DNA from: a virus
Length of the DNA stretch: 45,351 bases
Strand: one strand, 5' to 3'
Virus record (IMG/VR): IMGVR_UViG_3300018421_000053
Coordinates: 1 to 45,351 of that record
A program made the translations under genes and the position numbers. The notes under the pieces are model-generated. The model saw only the letters and a program-made list of their open reading frames with translations, was not told the origin of the DNA and did not search any database. Positions 22,965 through 30,210 of this stretch are shown here, one piece after another (the first letter of the stretch is position 1; each line of letters opens with the position of its first letter).

Positions 22965-23578
22965 TAGTTTACAACCCATTTAAATGTTTTATTTGTTGTT
23001 GTGTTTGTTTGTCGTTGAATATCAAATCCTAGATTGCTGAAATAATTTATTACATCATTCATTTCATCTGTGCTACATGGATCAGTGACTGATCCTTGCC
23101 AAACATTAAAATAAGCAACACTCTCAGGGTCTGTGGCTGTTTTTGTTTCAGCAGTGATGCCTAGTGCAGTATTTGCAGTTCCTGCACCAATTGTTACACT
23201 CCAAGTAGACGCCGCCGGTGCAGTGTATGTAATGACAAGTTGATTACTTGTATTTTTACTTGCTACTACTCCTGTCACATTTGCATCATTGATATCAGCA
23301 ATAATACTATTAAGATTAAGACCAGTTGTTCCAAGAGTAATAGTTGAGTCAGCAATAATAAGTGTAGGTGTACCAGTAATTGTTGGATCCGCAACAGTTC
23401 CAGTTATAGTTATTGTTGCTGTACTTTTTGTCATTGTGGTTTCGGTAATCGTAATAGTACAGACACTACTTGCAGACGCTGTTATAATTTGCTTCATAAT
23501 TGCGTACTGTTCTTCATATATAACAAGGTCATTACGTCTATTTTGGTTAGCTTGTTGTGCATTAATACCGAAACTCAT
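22961..23578 (-). CDS. Virion protein, 205 aa
   Basis: N-terminal SFGINAQQANQNRRNDLVIYEEQYAIM helix, then a long Thr/Ile/Ala repeat-like beta region (ITITETTMTKSTATITITGT), and a C-terminal NVWQGSVTDPCSTDEMNDVINYFSNLGF domain. This reads as a structural protein with a fibre-like middle. It overlaps its upstream neighbour by 4 nt. Confidence 0.7.
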   Translation of the reverse strand: MSFGINAQQANQNRRNDLVIYEEQYAIMKQIITASASSVCTITITETTMTKSTATITITGTVADPTITGTPTLIIADSTITLGTTGLNLNSIIADINDANVTGVVASKNTSNQLVITYTAPAASTWSVTIGAGTANTALGITAETKTATDPESVAYFNVWQGSVTDPCSTDEMNDVINYFSNLGFDIQRQTNTTTNKTFKWVVNY

Positions 23579-23892
23579 AGTTTCTTATCCTTTTTACTAA
23601 GTTGTTTTGATGCCATTTTACTAACAGTTTCATCATCCTTTTTTTCTGAGTCCGGGGGTAACGCAGTTGTAAGTGTGATTTCATTTTTGTTAGCAGAACC
23701 AACAGCATCAATACTGTTCAATAATTTAACTAAACTACCCATGTCAATAAAATATCCGCCTGCCTCTAACTTTGCTAGTAGAGTTGAGGTTTTTAATTTA
23801 GTAATGCCACGTGCTTTAGCACGAACAACAAGTTCTTCAATGCCATTAAGCACATAGCCTTGTCCTTCATGTAGTAGTTCAGCTGCTCTCAT
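23575..23892 (-). CDS. Hypothetical morphogenesis protein, 105 aa
   Basis: The ATG at 23892 is chosen because MRAAELLHEG matches the shared N-terminus seen in other genes here and AAGGCAA precedes it. Helical, with ELVVRAKARGITKLKTSTLL and a lysine-rich end (KMASKQLSKKDKKL). It starts 1 nt after the 358-aa gene's stop. Function unknown; virion or prohead association is inferred. Confidence 0.65.
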   Translation of the reverse strand: MRAAELLHEGQGYVLNGIEELVVRAKARGITKLKTSTLLAKLEAGGYFIDMGSLVKLLNSIDAVGSANKNEITLTTALPPDSEKKDDETVSKMASKQLSKKDKKL

Positions 23893-23893
23893 A

Positions 23894-24970
23894 TTATTTG
23901 CCTTGCAACTTTCTTTGCCTTTGAAGCCAGTTTGATAATACATCCCAACCTACATCACCTTTTCTTATCTCGGCTGTACGAAGACCTGAGATTCCAAACT
24001 TATCCCTTGAATTGGATTTCGGTTGTTGTGGCGCAGGTGGCTTTGGTACCATTACTCCTACTCCAGATTTTGGTAGTTTTTGTGTGTTGTCATGATGCAT
24101 GTCGTTATAGTTTCGACCATAATATGGATCTTGCTCAGTTAAACTATTAATAATATCTAAAAACTGCTCTTTGGTAATTTTGCCTGCTTCTAGCATCTGG
24201 AATACACGGTCTTTGGCTTCCAAGAACTTTTTTTCTTTTAGTGCTTGGTCTTCCATTACATCAAGACTTTCTTTCATTTCACGTCCTGTTGCGTTAGCAT
24301 CACCTGCGGCTGCTGAATCCGCTGCAAATTCATCACCCATGTCCATGTCATCCGCATCTGGTATATCTGCTACTGCTGGTTCCATACCCATGTCTGTTGG
24401 CATTGGTGCTGCAGGTGCTTCACCACGTGCTGCTAGTGTTGCATTTTCCAGTCCTTCTTTTGCTGCTTTAGCCTGATCTAGAAGTCCTGCTAATGCTGCA
24501 TCCGCTGCACTATTATATGCTTCTGCTATTTCAAAACCAACTTGTTCTTTCATTGCATCAACAATTGGCATTAGCTTTTGTACTTGCATCTCTGCTAAGT
24601 TTTCCACCATTTTCTGTAGCTCATCAACTAGTTCTTGAGCTGCTAGCATAACTTCAGCTTGCTCTAAATCTGTTGATTCTTTAACTTTTGTTTTCATCGT
24701 TTTTCCATCGCTACGGCCTGGCGCAACTTCTTTAATATATGTTTTCAGGCTAGCTGAAATTAAGTTTAGTTTATTGTATGTTGGGTTTTCCCAATACTTC
24801 AGATCACTTTCTTTGATCTGTTGAATTTTTGCGTTTGTTGTTGTAAGCATACGCTCTAGTGTATTAGTGCTCATTTCACTAATATTAACATTGTGTCCAA
24901 AAGTATTTGCTAGGACACGATTAATTTTGTCAACACTGTGCGCTGCTGAGTTTAAATCGTTTAAATACAT
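23894..24970 (-). CDS. Virion or prohead-core-like protein, 358 aa
   Basis: Helical N-terminus, a central Gln/Glu/Ala coiled-coil region (VMLAAQELVDELQKMVENLA), a low-complexity acidic Ala/Met/Asp part near 195-235, then a proline-rich end (VPKPPAPQQPKS) and basic RKGDVGWDVLSNWLQRQRK. The acidic coiled make-up recalls scaffold proteins. TATAAATA lies 24 nt upstream with GGGGAA between. Assignment is by composition and position. Confidence 0.65.
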   Translation of the reverse strand: MYLNDLNSAAHSVDKINRVLANTFGHNVNISEMSTNTLERMLTTTNAKIQQIKESDLKYWENPTYNKLNLISASLKTYIKEVAPGRSDGKTMKTKVKESTDLEQAEVMLAAQELVDELQKMVENLAEMQVQKLMPIVDAMKEQVGFEIAEAYNSAADAALAGLLDQAKAAKEGLENATLAARGEAPAAPMPTDMGMEPAVADIPDADDMDMGDEFAADSAAAGDANATGREMKESLDVMEDQALKEKKFLEAKDRVFQMLEAGKITKEQFLDIINSLTEQDPYYGRNYNDMHHDNTQKLPKSGVGVMVPKPPAPQQPKSNSRDKFGISGLRTAEIRKGDVGWDVLSNWLQRQRKLQGK

Positions 24971-24994
24971 TTTCTTATTCCCCGTTATATAGTA

Positions 24995-25002
24995 TATTTA
25001 TA
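24995..25002 (-). promoter_or_regulatory. Late promoter TATAAATA before 358-aa gene
   Basis: Perfect octamer, 24 nt from the ATG at 24970. Confidence 0.65.
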
Positions 25003-25468
25003 GTCTTTTCATTATTTTGCGCTTTGCTTCAGCGACTTTACTTTTTGCAGCGCCAGCTTTTGCTAGTGCAATATCTTCGTTTGGGCCGCCTTTTTTTGCA
25101 CGACTCTGGTGCATCCAAGTTTCGTATAGTGCATTACAATATTCCATATCAAGTTTTTCTAATGCATCAATATTTGATCCGTTATGTGCAATATATCTTT
25201 TAACAATACTCATTGCAGTTTCAAATAAAGCCAAATCACGATGTATTACTTCATTGTTTTCGACAATATTATAAAAATTCTTTTTTCTACCAGCAAATTC
25301 TTCACTAATAATATCAATACGATAATTTTGTATAGTAATACTATCAGGTGTTACTGTTTGTGTCATTGCTACTTTTAAATTAACATCAGAATTTGCTGCT
25401 TCATTTAAGGCTTGACTAGTTTCTTCAACTTGTTGTAAGAGTATTTCTTTAAGGCTACGCTTCATCAT
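24998..25468 (-). CDS. Hypothetical protein, 156 aa
   Basis: Starts MMKRSLKEILLQQVEETSQAL, helical, with a basic end KKGGPNEDIALAKAGAAKSKV. No known domain. Overlaps the 75-aa gene upstream by 4 nt and carries the next late promoter in its final codons. Confidence 0.7.
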   Translation of the reverse strand: MMKRSLKEILLQQVEETSQALNEAANSDVNLKVAMTQTVTPDSITIQNYRIDIISEEFAGRKKNFYNIVENNEVIHRDLALFETAMSIVKRYIAHNGSNIDALEKLDMEYCNALYETWMHQSRAKKGGPNEDIALAKAGAAKSKVAEAKRKIMKRL

Positions 25469-25692
25469 GATTTTCCATAGTTGTTAATGTTAAGTTTATA
25501 GCCTGCTACACCACTATTTACAACCTTGTCTAACACGCCACGTGTTACTAGGTTTTGTGCAATGTATGATTCTCTTTCACTTAATTTTTGTTTTTCTAAA
25601 ATCACATCTTCATTAAAATAGTGATCTAAAAATTGACTTTCTCTAATATTAATCCATGTAGGGAAACCACCTTTGGTAATTAATGCTCTCAT
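25465..25692 (-). CDS. Hypothetical protein, 75 aa
   Basis: MRALITKGGFPTWINIRESQ, then a winged-helix-like rhythm (SERESYIAQNLVTRGVLDKV). No family recognised; overlaps both neighbours by 4 nt in the late cluster. Confidence 0.7.
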   Translation of the reverse strand: MRALITKGGFPTWINIRESQFLDHYFNEDVILEKQKLSERESYIAQNLVTRGVLDKVVNSGVAGYKLNINNYGKS

Positions 25693-25943
25693 CTTTGACC
25701 TCCCTCTGGTCCTGCTGGCGTCTGTGATTGTAAAAGTCTAGAAGGAATACCAGTTGGTGCTTTGCGTTTTCTTTTTTCTGAGCGGTATGATTGCTGTTGT
25801 GCAACGCCTGCTTCTCTGTTTGCATCAGCTGTCCTTGCATTGATACGAATGTTTTGATTTGTTTGCTTAGAATTAACCGATCGAGACATTGCTGTGCCTT
25901 GTCTTAGTCCATAACCAGATTCAATAATGTCATTTACTTTCAT
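25689..25943 (-). CDS. Hypothetical protein, 84 aa, low complexity
   Basis: N-terminus MKVNDIIESG, then a Gln/Asn/Arg-rich unstructured chain ending PAGPEGGQR. AAGGTAAAGTGAT precedes the ATG. Possibly an internal or packaging-related virion protein, judged only by the basic low-complexity make-up and the shared N-terminus. Confidence 0.65.
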   Translation of the reverse strand: MKVNDIIESGYGLRQGTAMSRSVNSKQTNQNIRINARTADANREAGVAQQQSYRSEKRKRKAPTGIPSRLLQSQTPAGPEGGQR

Positions 25944-25944
25944 A

Positions 25945-26232
25945 TCACTTTACCTTATTTAAACGCTGCACTGCTTTACTTGCTGGATTAAACCTTTTAG
26001 TTTTTTGTGCTTTACGAGCCATTCGTGCACCCATACGGGCTTTTGTTTTGCGCAACGTTATACGCTTTTTAATATCAATTGGCTTACTACACTGACTGGG
26101 ATCACTCACAACTCTACCAGCACGTTGCCCAACTGCACAACGAAACTTACGAGCAATTTTATTGCCTTTGCGAGCCCATACAAGTTGTGCTTCCACAACA
26201 GGCTCCTCTGATGTAAATTCATTTAAGTTCAT
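25945..26232 (-). CDS. Basic phage protein with two cysteines, 95 aa
   Basis: Acidic start MNLNEFTSEEPVVEAQ, then KFRCAVGQRAGRVVSDPSQC with two Cys 14 apart, and a strongly basic C-terminus (ARMGARMARKAQKTKRFNPA). The FRCxVG..GR.VS.PSQC pattern recurs in marine T4-like phages without known role. GATAAATA ends 5 nt before the ATG, with no ribosome site. Confidence 0.75.
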   Translation of the reverse strand: MNLNEFTSEEPVVEAQLVWARKGNKIARKFRCAVGQRAGRVVSDPSQCSKPIDIKKRITLRKTKARMGARMARKAQKTKRFNPASKAVQRLNKVK

Positions 26233-26237
26233 AAAGT

Positions 26238-26245
26238 TATTTATC
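26238..26245 (-). promoter_or_regulatory. Late promoter, leaderless arrangement, 95-aa gene
   Basis: GATAAATA, ACTTT, ATG: 5 nt to the start codon at 26232. Confidence 0.5.
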
Positions 26246-26250
26246 GGAAA

Positions 26251-26550
26251 TTACATTGACATTAACAGCGTAACAACCACTGTTAATACTCCTGCTACGA
26301 TGGTACCGCCAGTACCCATCATAATTTTATTTGTTGTGTTTTGTGCTTTAATCATATCTTCACGGAGTCTGCCAAACTCACGTATATTGTCTTCACGCAT
26401 ATGCATGACAGATTTTTCGATACTATCTAATCTAGTTTCTATATTATTCACCTTCGATTCCAACACACGATACCTCTCGGCACACAGGTCAACGTGTGCT
26501 TCCAAATTTTCACGCTCGATCTGCGTGGTTGCAATTGTAGTTACTGACAT
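26251..26550 (-). CDS. Coiled-coil protein with C-terminal membrane anchor, 99 aa
   Basis: Coiled coil at about 12-65 (ERENLEAHVDLCAERYRVLE) and one C-terminal helix (GGTIVAGVLTVVVTLLMSM). The plan resembles XhlA-like lysis-associated proteins. Holin-accessory function is a guess. The 133-bp gap above it (26551-26683) holds a GATAAATA octamer and no gene. Confidence 0.65.
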   Translation of the reverse strand: MSVTTIATTQIERENLEAHVDLCAERYRVLESKVNNIETRLDSIEKSVMHMREDNIREFGRLREDMIKAQNTTNKIMMGTGGTIVAGVLTVVVTLLMSM

Positions 26551-26672
26551 AGATTCACTCTTCTACGGCTTAAATGCTTCTTAGCATCGTGTTGGTAGGA
26601 GCCTTGGTATGTTTGCCTAAATTTTATGCCTAGAAACAGACGTTATATAAAATATTTTCTCTGTTACATTAT

Positions 26673-26680
26673 TATTTATC
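26673..26680 (-). promoter_or_regulatory. Late-promoter-like octamer GATAAATA
   Basis: About 120 nt before the 99-aa gene. Confidence 0.35.
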
Positions 26681-26683
26681 AAA

Positions 26684-27103
26684 TCAATCATGCTTATAAA
26701 AATACACGTTTATTACTTCTTTATTAAATGTCTCAAATGTAGCAGTTATAAAATTAACAGTTTCATTTAAATGTGGAGTAAATGCTACACCATCAAAGTC
26801 TGACTTTAAAAAATACACTGGATCATTATTTTGTTCATATACTCGACTGTGCTCTACTACAAAGTTAAATTTCCACACTGTATGTAGTCCTTTAAACTGG
26901 TTTCCAAAGCAGTAATTAACAAGATCTTGTGCATTTAACTGTTGTATAGAGTAGTCTATGGGTTGACTACGCAACCCTATTAGCTGTATAATTGTATTTA
27001 AATTTTGTTGTTGGTTATACTCTTGTATATTATTTGATTTAGAATTAGTATTTTTACTATTTGTAATGTCAACTAAAGTATAAGCCGTATATTTTTCAGT
27101 CAA
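26684..27103 (-). CDS. Conserved T4-like phage protein, 139 aa, TTG start
   Basis: No ATG fits; TTG at 27103 follows AGGTGA, which is the end of the upstream gene. The product has an Asn/Gln-rich part (NSKNTNSKSNNIQEYNQQQN), then TIIQLIGLRSQPIDYSIQQL and a C-terminal beta region (VWKFNFVVEHSRVY). Relatives with VIGLRTQP-type text occur among virion genes of T4-like cyanophages. Confidence 0.7.
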   Translation of the reverse strand: MTEKYTAYTLVDITNSKNTNSKSNNIQEYNQQQNLNTIIQLIGLRSQPIDYSIQQLNAQDLVNYCFGNQFKGLHTVWKFNFVVEHSRVYEQNNDPVYFLKSDFDGVAFTPHLNETVNFITATFETFNKEVINVYFYKHD

Positions 27104-27106
27104 ATG

Positions 27107-27868
27107 TCACCTGTCGCTGGTATTACCACGAACTAAACTTCTACCAAACGATCTACCCATTGCAAATCCAGCTGCGCCACCTGCTGCCGCCGCTGCAGTC
27201 CTTACTGCTATCTTTTTGGCAACACTTGCTTTTTCTGCATTACTAACATTAGCTAAAATATAATTGTTTGCTTTTGAATATTGTTGTAGTGGCTGATACA
27301 ATTCACTTCTAATAGCTTTTGTCTTATAAAACTGTAACAAACGAGTGTTTACCAATCTACGCTGAGATGGATTCAATTTTGCCCAATCAACACCCAGTCT
27401 ACGTATACTTTTATAATTAGTTTCTTGAATTTTAAGAGCTCGTTCCAATTTCATAAACATACCACGGGCTTGTGGTGTTGAGTTTCCTTTTGCTACTTGA
27501 CGCAAATACATCTTTAATTCTTCTTCAGGCAGTTGTACTTGAGAATTGTTTGACAATTTATGTAATGCCTGATATAAATCTGTTCCACTTTGTTTATAAT
27601 TTTTAAATTGGTTACTTTCGATAGTACGTTTAGCATAGGCTCGTGCAATAGATTGAGTCTCTTCATCGTTATTTAAAATATGCATAGAAATTAAATTTAA
27701 AAATGCAAAGTCTGCAACATCGCCAAGATCACTTGTATCGAGTTGCTTACGAGTTCGATACATAGTGCTTTCTGTTAAGTCATTTACAAAGCTGAATGCA
27801 GGAGTGTCATCAATGCTGTGACCCCCTTCAATTGCTGCCCATTGTTTTGCTGTGTATTTTTCTTCCAT
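27107..27868 (-). CDS. Hypothetical virion-cluster protein, 253 aa
   Basis: Helical, basic protein (KQWAAIEGGHSIDDTPAFSF at the start, KSIRRLGVDWAKLNPSQRRL inside) ending in a Gly/Ala hydrophobic patch (AAAAAGGAAGFAMGRSFGRS) that could enter a membrane. Late octamer GGTAAATA plus CTATT directly precedes the ATG. No family recognised. Confidence 0.7.
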   Translation of the reverse strand: MEEKYTAKQWAAIEGGHSIDDTPAFSFVNDLTESTMYRTRKQLDTSDLGDVADFAFLNLISMHILNNDEETQSIARAYAKRTIESNQFKNYKQSGTDLYQALHKLSNNSQVQLPEEELKMYLRQVAKGNSTPQARGMFMKLERALKIQETNYKSIRRLGVDWAKLNPSQRRLVNTRLLQFYKTKAIRSELYQPLQQYSKANNYILANVSNAEKASVAKKIAVRTAAAAAGGAAGFAMGRSFGRSLVRGNTSDR

Positions 27869-27873
27869 AATAG

Positions 27874-27881
27874 TATTTACC
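27874..27881 (-). promoter_or_regulatory. Late promoter, leaderless arrangement, 253-aa gene
   Basis: GGTAAATACTATT then ATG; the TAAATACTATT part is identical to the extended T4 late consensus. 5 nt separate octamer and start codon. Confidence 0.45.
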
Positions 27882-28950
27882 CGATTTTAAATTTGTGTCT
27901 TGGGACCAATTTAACTTTGTCACGAGCTGCTACATATCCCTCACCACCACTATCACCATCAATGTGTGCAGTAACATCCATTTCTGCATTATCAAGTTGT
28001 TCAATAACATTATTTTTAAGATTTTGTATTTTTAGTACTAAATCAAAAAGCAAAGGAAAATACTTGCTTTCTGGCATTGCAAGGATCTTTGCTTGCTTGT
28101 TAGGGCTTACTTTACTATTTTTCAACCAATCATTAAACCCAGTTGTAAGTTCATTCCAACGTCCTGCACGACTCATTTGGTTTACATAAGTGTAGATAAT
28201 ATTTGGAATATCACTTAATCCTGGCTTGGCTGACAACAATGAGTCAATTGCATTTGCATTTTTCTTAACTACAGATTTAAGATTGTTAACACTGCTTACA
28301 TCTATTTTTGGAGGTTGCTGTGCCAATACTGGCGGCATAACAAACAGATTGCCCTCACTTAGTGATTTTGGATCTGCTTGTGTTACATTTCCATTTAAAT
28401 CTGTATGAGTATGAATAACAACACCAGCTGTACTGCGAGCAATACGTTTGCCTATATTGCTGTCTGTTTTGACTGAATATGTAACTTTATTAGGCTTAAA
28501 AATAAAGTGTCCGTTATCTACCGCTGGTTGTGATTTATATAATAAATCCCCATGTATAAAACCAGAAAAGCCAGATGGTGTTGCACTTTCAAATGCATCC
28601 CAAACATTGGCCATTGCTTGTGCATACGCACGCCTGTTATCGTCTACTTCTTTGCCTCGGTTTAAAATCATACTTTGTAATGCATCAGCTGACTTAACAC
28701 GGCCGTCATATGACTTGCTGCCAAATCCTGCAATATCTGTTAAAATAAAATCGCCATTGGCGTCTCTGCCGAATATTACTGCAGGAGTACCATCCCATTT
28801 AATACTAACATCACTGACATCACTACCAAAACGCTCAAGTATACTTAATGCTTCCATAGCACCAGCAGAGCCTTCAATGAAAGCAAGGTCTTCCAAGTGT
28901 TGTAGATTACGTCCTACCTTAGATTCAGTGAGTATTTCTTTTGCTCGCAT
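27877..28950 (-). CDS. Nucleic-acid-ligase-like nucleotidyltransferase candidate, 357 aa
   Basis: Residues 50-60 read IKWDGTPAVIF, fitting motif I (Lys-x-Asp-Gly) of covalent nucleotidyltransferases with Lys-51 as acceptor. FIHGDLLY (131-138) can be motif III, EGYV (337-340) motif IV and KVK (345-347) motif V at the very end. The order is that of T4-type RNA ligases, but spacing between III and IV is long, so an insertion would be needed. N-terminus MRAKEILTES matches the shared motif. It overlaps the pol-beta-type nucleotidyltransferase by 1 nt. Ligase activity is inference. Confidence 0.55.
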   Translation of the reverse strand: MRAKEILTESKVGRNLQHLEDLAFIEGSAGAMEALSILERFGSDVSDVSIKWDGTPAVIFGRDANGDFILTDIAGFGSKSYDGRVKSADALQSMILNRGKEVDDNRRAYAQAMANVWDAFESATPSGFSGFIHGDLLYKSQPAVDNGHFIFKPNKVTYSVKTDSNIGKRIARSTAGVVIHTHTDLNGNVTQADPKSLSEGNLFVMPPVLAQQPPKIDVSSVNNLKSVVKKNANAIDSLLSAKPGLSDIPNIIYTYVNQMSRAGRWNELTTGFNDWLKNSKVSPNKQAKILAMPESKYFPLLFDLVLKIQNLKNNVIEQLDNAEMDVTAHIDGDSGGEGYVAARDKVKLVPRHKFKIG

Positions 28951-29732
28951 TAGTCAAGTTCTTTCCAATTTGGATCACTTCTTAAGTCAGCTAGCATCGC
29001 TTCACCTGCTTCTTTGCCCAACGCTGCCATAATAGCTTCTACGCTGCCAATATCTTTTCCGGAGGCATTCGGGCCGAGTAATGCTTTTGCTACTTGTTCG
29101 ATGTTGTCTGTTACTAGATCGGCTTTTTTACCGTTAGCATCTCTGCTAAACAAACCTTGGTATGGTGACCAAAGCATGTTTTGTTTTTTAGCAAGATATG
29201 CCATAGCAATTTGTTTGTTTACACCTTTCCACTTTGAACCTTGTGGAATTGTATGTGTATGGAATTTTGCTGCATTGGCTGCATTAGGAACAACCATAAT
29301 ATCTACTTGGTGTGCATGGTCGCCCATTGGCACTTTAACATGCACACTTGTACCAGATTGTGCTGTTTCTAATCCAGCCATGTCAAATGTTTGACGTAAT
29401 TTTTTACGAATATCTTTATCAGGAGAATCTAACATATCATACTCTTGACGCAGTTGGTTTACATCTACAATCATATCCAAGTCTCCGCTGACTTTTCCTG
29501 GAGTAGGAGTTGCACCACTACCAATGGGAATCGCTTGTGCATTAACTTTTTGTAATACACCGTTGATAACTTTCATAATACCAGGAATCATTTCGTGATC
29601 AAATCCCACAGTACCGTCAAAGACATTACCGCCTTCATGCAAGTGCAGGTCTTTTTGTCTTAATCTTTTAATTCGGCTACCACGTCTGACTTTACGCTTA
29701 TAATTCCCGCCCAGGATGTCTCGAATCTTCAA
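28950..29732 (-). CDS. DNA polymerase beta-superfamily nucleotidyltransferase, 260 aa
   Basis: The pol-beta core is clear: PIGSGATPTPGKVSGDLDMIVD gives Gly-71/Ser-72 and Asp-84/Asp-86, and HQVDIMVVP gives the third carboxylate Asp-144. Such enzymes add nucleotides to RNA, proteins or small molecules. N-terminus MKIRDILGGN with a very basic run KRKVRRGSRIKRLR. Translation is coupled to the ligase-like gene. Its 5' end overlaps the 88-aa gene by 35 nt. Confidence 0.78.
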   Translation of the reverse strand: MKIRDILGGNYKRKVRRGSRIKRLRQKDLHLHEGGNVFDGTVGFDHEMIPGIMKVINGVLQKVNAQAIPIGSGATPTPGKVSGDLDMIVDVNQLRQEYDMLDSPDKDIRKKLRQTFDMAGLETAQSGTSVHVKVPMGDHAHQVDIMVVPNAANAAKFHTHTIPQGSKWKGVNKQIAMAYLAKKQNMLWSPYQGLFSRDANGKKADLVTDNIEQVAKALLGPNASGKDIGSVEAIMAALGKEAGEAMLADLRSDPNWKELD

Positions 29733-29964
29733 CTTTAATAATCCCTCTTTTGAATTTACGAGGATCTTTTGTTCTAATACTGTTAATAAGTCGCTTATTT
29801 AAATCTGCAGCAGTTTCAACATCAAAAGTTTCATTAATTAATTCAATTAAATTAATTGCAGTTACTATTACTTGTTCAGCATTAGATTCGACAATTTGTT
29901 TCTTGTCTCGACGAGGAGACATTGAATTAATTTCTTCTAATATAGATCTCGTTTTTCTTTTCAT
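29698..29964 (-). CDS. Conserved T4-like phage protein, 88 aa
   Basis: The ATG at 29964 directly follows TATAAATACTATT. MKRKTRSILEEINSMSPRRDKK at the start, a central helix VIVTAINLIELINETF and a basic end. MKRKTRSILEE-type proteins recur in T4-like cyanophage virion clusters; function unknown. Confidence 0.75.
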   Translation of the reverse strand: MKRKTRSILEEINSMSPRRDKKQIVESNAEQVIVTAINLIELINETFDVETAADLNKRLINSIRTKDPRKFKRGIIKVEDSRHPGREL

Positions 29965-29969
29965 AATAG

Positions 29970-29977
29970 TATTTATA
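29970..29977 (-). promoter_or_regulatory. Perfect late promoter, leaderless arrangement, 88-aa gene
   Basis: TATAAATACTATT is the full extended T4 late consensus and is followed at once by ATG. Confidence 0.7.
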
Positions 29978-30210
29978 AATATTGTTGCTGAAACATTAAC
30001 GGATAGCACTTATGGCACTTTTGCATTTCCTGATTACGAACTTAGGATCCATTGCTAATAAGATAATGAAAACAACAGTGGTGGCGGGCAACACACAGGC
30101 TTACTTTTTTGGCTCATACAGGCTCAAACTTATTGACTCCTAAAGGCTAGGCCCGTTGTTCAAAATCATATATAGACTAGATAAGGTCAACGGCGTTATT
30201 GTTTCAGCAA
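29978..30210. other. Intergenic region without a convincing gene
   Basis: 233 bp between the gp41 helicase stop and the 88-aa gene. Contents: near-repeats GAGCCTGTATG and TAAGCCTGTGTG on the minus strand, and GCCCGTTG near CAACGGC that can pair with one bulge. A 25-codon plus-strand frame lacks support. It could hold a small structured RNA; nothing decisive is visible. Confidence 0.35.

Noticed and set aside
30066-30143. 25-codon plus-strand frame in the gap beside the helicase gene
   Set aside because: No Shine-Dalgarno, wrong strand for the neighbourhood, no family.
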